A stretch of DNA of 64,000 nucleotides from Bacteroidota bacterium. GTDB taxonomy: Bacteria; Bacteroidota; Bacteroidia; Chitinophagales; BACL12. Positions 60,924 to 64,000 of this stretch are shown piece after piece. Numbering within the stretch: the first letter of the stretch is position 1; each line of letters starts with the position of its first letter. The stretch lies in assembly GCA_016124275.1 (NCBI GenBank), contig WGOA01000021.1:1-64000 (forward strand). The letters are read 5' to 3'. A model generated the notes under the pieces. The model ran no database searches. It worked only from the letters and a program-made list of their open reading frames with translations, and was not told the origin of the DNA. The translations under genes and the position numbers were made by a program.

Positions 60924-62093
60924 ATGAACGCTCCTTCTGCTCTGGCTACTTCCGTTGACTTCTCCGTTCCAGAGAACGTTACCATGATTCGGCAAATGGC
61001 TCGTGACTTTGCCGAAAAGCACATTCGACCCAACATTATGGAATGGGACGAAGCGCAGCATTTTCCCGTTGACCTGTTTCACCTGTTGGGAGAGCAGGGT
61101 ATGATGGGCGTGTTGGTGCCAACCGAATACGGAGGGGCTGGTTTGGGTTATTACGAATACGTGGCAGTCATCGATGAGATCTCCCAGGTTTGTGGGTCTA
61201 TTGGGTTATCGGTTGCGGCTCATAACTCCCTTTGCACCGGGCACATTCTGCAGTTTGGCAATGCCGAGCAAAAGCAGCGCTGGTTGCCTAAGTTGGCAAC
61301 CGGTCAGTGGATTGGGGCCTGGGGTCTGACAGAACCAGGAACAGGCTCTGATGCCATGAACATGAAAGTGGTGGCCCGTCAGGAGGGCACGGATTGGGTG
61401 CTCAATGGCACCAAATGCTGGATTACGCATGGCAAATCCAGTAATGTAGCCGTGGTGATTGCCCGCACGGGAGAGCCGGGGGACAGCCATGGAATGACCG
61501 CTTTTGTGGTGGAGCGCGGAACGGCGGGCTTTACGGCTGGAAAGAAAGAAAACAAGCTGGGAATGCGGGCCTCGGAGACGACTGAAATGATTTTCAGCGA
61601 TTGCCGCATTCCCCAGGAAAATGTGTTGGGCAAAATTGGCGATGGGTTCATCCAGGCTATGAAAATCCTGGACGGTGGTCGCATCTCCATTGCGGCCCTT
61701 TCTCTCGGAATTGCCCGCGGTGCTTATAAGGCGGCTGTTAAATACGCCAAGGAACGCGAGCAGTTCGGCAAACCGATTGCTCAGTTTCAGGGCATCGCCT
61801 TTAAGTTGGCGGACATGGCTACAGAGATTGAGGCATCGGAATTGTTGATCAACAAAGCTTCTGACCTTAAAAACCGCGGCCAAAAGGTTACGGATATTTC
61901 CGCTATGGCCAAGTACTACGCTTCAGAAGCTTGTGTGCGCATTTCTACGGATGCCGTTCAGGTTTTTGGAGGCTATGGCTACACCAAAGACTTCCCGGTG
62001 GAGAAGTTCTACCGCGATTCCAAGCTTTGCACCATCGGGGAGGGCACATCTGAAATCCAAAAACTGGTTATTGCCCGCGAAATCCTGCGTTGA
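60924..62093 (+). CDS. Acyl-CoA dehydrogenase
   Basis: 389 residues from the ATG at 60924 (MNAPSALATSVDFSVPEN); an earlier in-frame start at 60822 lies upstream of the promoter box. FAD enzyme of beta-oxidation or branched-chain degradation. LTEPGTGSDA and WITHGKSSNVAVV (FAD/substrate region), GMRASETTEMIFSDC and YGYTKDFPVEKFYRDSK are present, and the catalytic Glu lies in IGEGTSEIQ. The last part, VARQEG and REILR, is normal. Chain-length specificity cannot be read. It may pair metabolically with the E1 dehydrogenase, but that is not evident from position. Confidence 0.95.
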   Translation: MNAPSALATSVDFSVPENVTMIRQMARDFAEKHIRPNIMEWDEAQHFPVDLFHLLGEQGMMGVLVPTEYGGAGLGYYEYVAVIDEISQVCGSIGLSVAAHNSLCTGHILQFGNAEQKQRWLPKLATGQWIGAWGLTEPGTGSDAMNMKVVARQEGTDWVLNGTKCWITHGKSSNVAVVIARTGEPGDSHGMTAFVVERGTAGFTAGKKENKLGMRASETTEMIFSDCRIPQENVLGKIGDGFIQAMKILDGGRISIAALSLGIARGAYKAAVKYAKEREQFGKPIAQFQGIAFKLADMATEIEASELLINKASDLKNRGQKVTDISAMAKYYASEACVRISTDAVQVFGGYGYTKDFPVEKFYRDSKLCTIGEGTSEIQKLVIAREILR

Positions 62094-62145
62094 TTGCCAA
62101 AAAGAAGTACCTTTACCGTCCAAATTCTTCGAATCAAGACCTGAT

Positions 62146-62337
62146 ATGCTCATTATTGATGCTCGCGAAAGCGATTCCCTCGACAAGGCCCTGAAGAAAT
62201 ACAAGCGCAAGTTTGAAAAAGCCGGCACCCTCAAGGAGCTGCGCAAACGCCAGTATTTTACCAAGCCCTCCATTACTCGCCGTCAGGAGTTCCTGAAAGC
62301 TGCGTATAAGCAGGAGATGTACGGAAACCAGGGGTGA
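62146..62337 (+). CDS. rpsU: 30S ribosomal protein S21
   Basis: 63 residues (MLIIDARESDSLDKALKKYKRKFEKAG, then KRQYFTKPSITRR), the normal length and sequence of bacterial S21. In Bacteroidota S21, with S18 and S6, hides the anti-Shine-Dalgarno sequence of 16S rRNA, which fits the rarity of SD sites here. No SD-like sequence is seen upstream of this ATG (bases AAGACCTGAT). The stop overlaps the xerC start by four bases (GTGA). Confidence 0.95.
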   Translation: MLIIDARESDSLDKALKKYKRKFEKAGTLKELRKRQYFTKPSITRRQEFLKAAYKQEMYGNQG

Positions 62338-63269
62338 ACCAGACGGTTCACAGTCCCATTGACCGTTTTCTAAGCTGGCTCCGTTTTGAAAAGCGGTACA
62401 GCCCCCACACCTTGGAGGCCTACCGCAGAGATTTAGGCCAGTTCCTCCATTTTACTGAAGAACTACATGCTATCCCGGCTCACCAGCCGGGTTTAGTGCG
62501 TCATGGACACGTCAGAAGCTGGATGGTTTCGCTGATGGATCAGGGTGTAAAGGAGCGGTCTATTGGCCGCAAGCTCTCCTGCTTAAAGACCTATTGGCAC
62601 TTTTTGTTGCGAGAAGGGCTCACCAAGCTGGATCCTACCGCCCGCGTCCTCACCCCCAAAATGCCCAAAAGGTTGCCTGCCTATGTAGAGGCGGTTGATT
62701 TGGATCGTTTGTTTGTTATGCTGGAGGCCGAAGAGGGTGGGGTTGAGGTCCTTCCCGGATTCAGCCGGTTGCGGAACCGGACCCTGTTGGAATTGCTCTA
62801 CAGCACGGGCATTCGCCGTGCAGAGCTCATTGGGTTGAACCACGAAGACGCTGACTTAGCCGCTGGTGTTCTTTTGGTGCGGGGTAAAGGAAACAAAGAA
62901 CGACTGTTGCCCTTGAGCCACGACCTTTCGACCAAATTGGAACCCTACCTGAAAACCAAAGCGACGCTTTTTGGCGTTGGCGCTAAGGAACCTTTGCTGG
63001 TCACGGATAAAGGGGTGCGGATGTACCCTTCGTTTGTCCACCGGATCGTGCGGAATCACCTAACTTTAGTCACGACCATTCAGAAAAAGAGTCCGCACAT
63101 TTTGCGCCACAGCTTTGCTACGCATTTGTCCAATGCCGGAGCGGATTTGAATGCTATAAAGGAACTTCTTGGACACAGCAGCCTGGCCTCAACCCAGGTT
63201 TATACCCATAATTCCATTGATCGGTTAAGGGAGGTTTACCGGAAAGCCCACCCTCGTGCCGACGAATAA
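62334..63269 (+). CDS. xerC: Tyrosine recombinase XerC/XerD
   Basis: 311 residues, starting with GTG inside the rpsU stop overlap. Resolves chromosome dimers at dif with a partner recombinase. All catalytic residues are present: R161 (TGIRRAEL), K185 (GKGNKER), H255 and R258 (HILRHSF), H281 (LGHSS) and Y290 (TQVYTH), plus the N-terminal SAM-like core-binding domain. It is the housekeeping rpsU-xerC-hpf arrangement, not a phage integrase, despite the tRNA genes downstream. Confidence 0.93.
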   Translation: MNQTVHSPIDRFLSWLRFEKRYSPHTLEAYRRDLGQFLHFTEELHAIPAHQPGLVRHGHVRSWMVSLMDQGVKERSIGRKLSCLKTYWHFLLREGLTKLDPTARVLTPKMPKRLPAYVEAVDLDRLFVMLEAEEGGVEVLPGFSRLRNRTLLELLYSTGIRRAELIGLNHEDADLAAGVLLVRGKGNKERLLPLSHDLSTKLEPYLKTKATLFGVGAKEPLLVTDKGVRMYPSFVHRIVRNHLTLVTTIQKKSPHILRHSFATHLSNAGADLNAIKELLGHSSLASTQVYTHNSIDRLREVYRKAHPRADE

Positions 63270-63282
63270 TCCCATTGAACAA

Positions 63283-63588
63283 ATGATGCAAGTACAGATC
63301 AATGCCGTTCATTTTACGGCGGACAGCAAGCTCGAAGAATACATCCAGCAGCGACTCGAAAAGTTGACCACTTTTTACGATAAGATTCAGGGGGCTGAGG
63401 TGTACCTGAAATTGGAAAATGAAGGCGGTCCGGTCCGCGATAAGGTGGTGGAAATCAAACTAACGGTCCCGGGAGCCATTCTTTTTGCCAAAGAAACCGA
63501 TAGAACCTTCGAAAAAGCGGCCGATGATGTTGCGGAAGACCTTAGAAGTCAACTAGTTAAGTACAAAGACAAAATCCGCGCCAAATAA
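63283..63588 (+). CDS. hpf: Ribosome hibernation-promoting factor, short form
   Basis: 101 residues from MMQVQINAVHFTADSKLEEYIQQRLEKL (ATG at 63283; the next ATG at 63286 is equally possible; the upstream GTG at 63256 overlaps xerC). The S30AE beta-alpha-beta fold is recognisable. It lacks the C-terminal dimerisation extension of long HPF, so it is the YfiA/HPF short form that occupies the A and P sites of idle ribosomes. The gene closely follows xerC. Confidence 0.92.
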   Translation: MMQVQINAVHFTADSKLEEYIQQRLEKLTTFYDKIQGAEVYLKLENEGGPVRDKVVEIKLTVPGAILFAKETDRTFEKAADDVAEDLRSQLVKYKDKIRAK

Positions 63589-63598
63589 TTTCGGAAGC

Positions 63599-63631
63599 TT
63601 TTCCCGGTTCAAACTAAAATGCTTAAATTTG
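63599..63631 (+). promoter_or_regulatory. tRNA cluster promoter, TTTTC-N20-TAAATTTG
   Basis: TTTTC at 63599-63603, a 20-base spacer, and TAAATTTG at 63624-63631, matching TAnnTTTG; 63 bases before tRNA-Thr. Confidence 0.55.
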
Positions 63632-63694
63632 CAAGCCTTTTCAGAACGTAAGTTGTGCAAAGGTTTGTTCTTCCACATACTGGGAAGCCCGTAT

Positions 63695-63768
63695 GCCGGT
63701 GTAGCTCAGTTGGCCAGAGCAGCTGATTTGTAATCTGCAGGTCGGGGGTTCGAATCCCTCCACCGGCT
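63695..63768 (+). tRNA. tRNA-Thr (anticodon TGT)
   Basis: 74 bases. Acceptor GCCGGTG pairs with CACCGGC, discriminator T, no encoded CCA. The anticodon loop TTTGTAA gives TGT. The anticodon stem GCTGA/TCTGC has a U-U mismatch at its third pair. The D arm is GCTC/GAGC; the T arm GGGGG/CCCTC contains one G-U pair. Confidence 0.93.
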
Positions 63769-63837
63769 CGTAAAAGGCACAACGGAAACATCGGCTCGGG
63801 CAGCCAACCGAAATCTGAAAGGATTTCGTCCGCAATC

Positions 63838-63920
63838 GGGGAGATACCGAAGTGGCCAAACGGGGCAGACTGTAAATCTGTTGTCTTACGACTTCGTAGG
63901 TTCGAATCCTGCTCTCCCCA
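63838..63920 (+). tRNA. tRNA-Tyr (anticodon GTA)
   Basis: 83-base class II tRNA. Acceptor GGGGAGA and TCTCCCC pair; anticodon GTA in the loop CTGTAAA closed by the CAGA/TCTG stem; long variable arm TTGTCTTACGACTTCG; T loop TTCGAAT. CCA not encoded. Confidence 0.95.
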
Positions 63921-63964
63921 CTAAAGTTTCTGGTTTTACCACCCGAAACAAAACGCGGAAACAA

Positions 63965-64000
63965 GCGGGAGTAGCTCAGTTGGTAGAGCATCAGCCTTCC
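63965..64000 (+). tRNA. tRNA-Gly (anticodon TCC), cut off at the right edge
   Basis: The first 36 bases of a tRNA: acceptor GCGGGAG, D arm GCTC/GAGC, then the anticodon stem TCAGC and loop starting CTTCC, so the anticodon is TCC. The 3' half is outside the window. Confidence 0.85.

Noticed and set aside
62334-63920. Tyrosine recombinase beside tRNA genes as an integrated element
   Set aside because: The gene is the housekeeping XerC/D in the rpsU-xerC-hpf order; no duplicated tRNA end, cargo or phage genes were seen.

Overview
The window is chromosomal DNA of a Bacteroidota (Bacteroidetes) bacterium; I cannot name the family. The evidence is six secreted proteins with type IX secretion (T9SS) C-terminal sorting domains, an archaeal/eukaryotic-type prolyl-tRNA synthetase, a fused alpha/beta 2-oxoacid dehydrogenase E1, a Porin_10-type porin, an ABC permease fused to an M1 peptidase, tRNA genes without encoded CCA, few Shine-Dalgarno sequences, and many -7 boxes of the Bacteroidota form TAnnTTTG. 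Most of the window is GC-rich housekeeping sequence. No transposase, phage gene, rRNA or CRISPR array was seen.

Layout. 1-3128 (minus) is the cut-off DUF2723/TMEM260-like membrane glycosyltransferase. 3270-10819 holds a 2-oxoglutarate oxygenase, tRNA-Gln, prs-rplY-pth, a fumarylacetoacetate-hydrolase-family enzyme with a fused E1 dehydrogenase, and metK. 10942-26443 is the accessory part: an FG-GAP/ASPIC secreted protein, an AT-richer di-haem peroxidase, a 2256-residue secreted protein with an extreme glycine-rich block and tandem Ig-like repeats, a type-B-sorted secreted protein, thyA-folA, and another T9SS cargo. 26579-33580 has a conserved unknown, proS, a Gly/Trp-rich lipoprotein with a FadL-type outer-membrane protein, and murB. 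33671-37949 (minus) is a tight operon lipoprotein / Nif3 / zinc-ribbon coiled coil / TPR protein. 38122-43847 is lpxK, a purine nucleoside phosphorylase, a choice-of-anchor-B T9SS protein and a porin. 43975-48463 is the ABC ATPase and permease-peptidase pair. 48507-51140 (minus) is a conserved secreted unknown and icd. 51769-60810 has ruvB, an outer-membrane barrel, a small conserved unknown with an MBL hydrolase, an M36 metallopeptidase, an AGCS symporter and a ComEA-like HhH protein. 60924-64000 has an acyl-CoA dehydrogenase, rpsU-xerC-hpf, and the start of a Thr-Tyr-Gly tRNA cluster that in relatives leads into tuf and the nusG/rpoBC region.

How the genes fit together. Core functions dominate: nucleotide and folate metabolism (prs, thyA, folA, pnp), translation (rplY, pth, proS, rpsU, hpf, tRNAs), envelope (murB, lpxK, porins) and carbon metabolism (icd, E1, acyl-CoA dehydrogenase). 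Scattered among them are T9SS cargo proteins, while no clear T9SS machinery gene is present. The most unusual content is the giant surface protein with its glycine-rich block, the Gly/Trp lipoprotein, the permease-peptidase fusion, a secreted family whose usual label appears wrong, and a short repeat family flanking one outer-membrane-protein gene. I did not find a clear new defence or mobile system.
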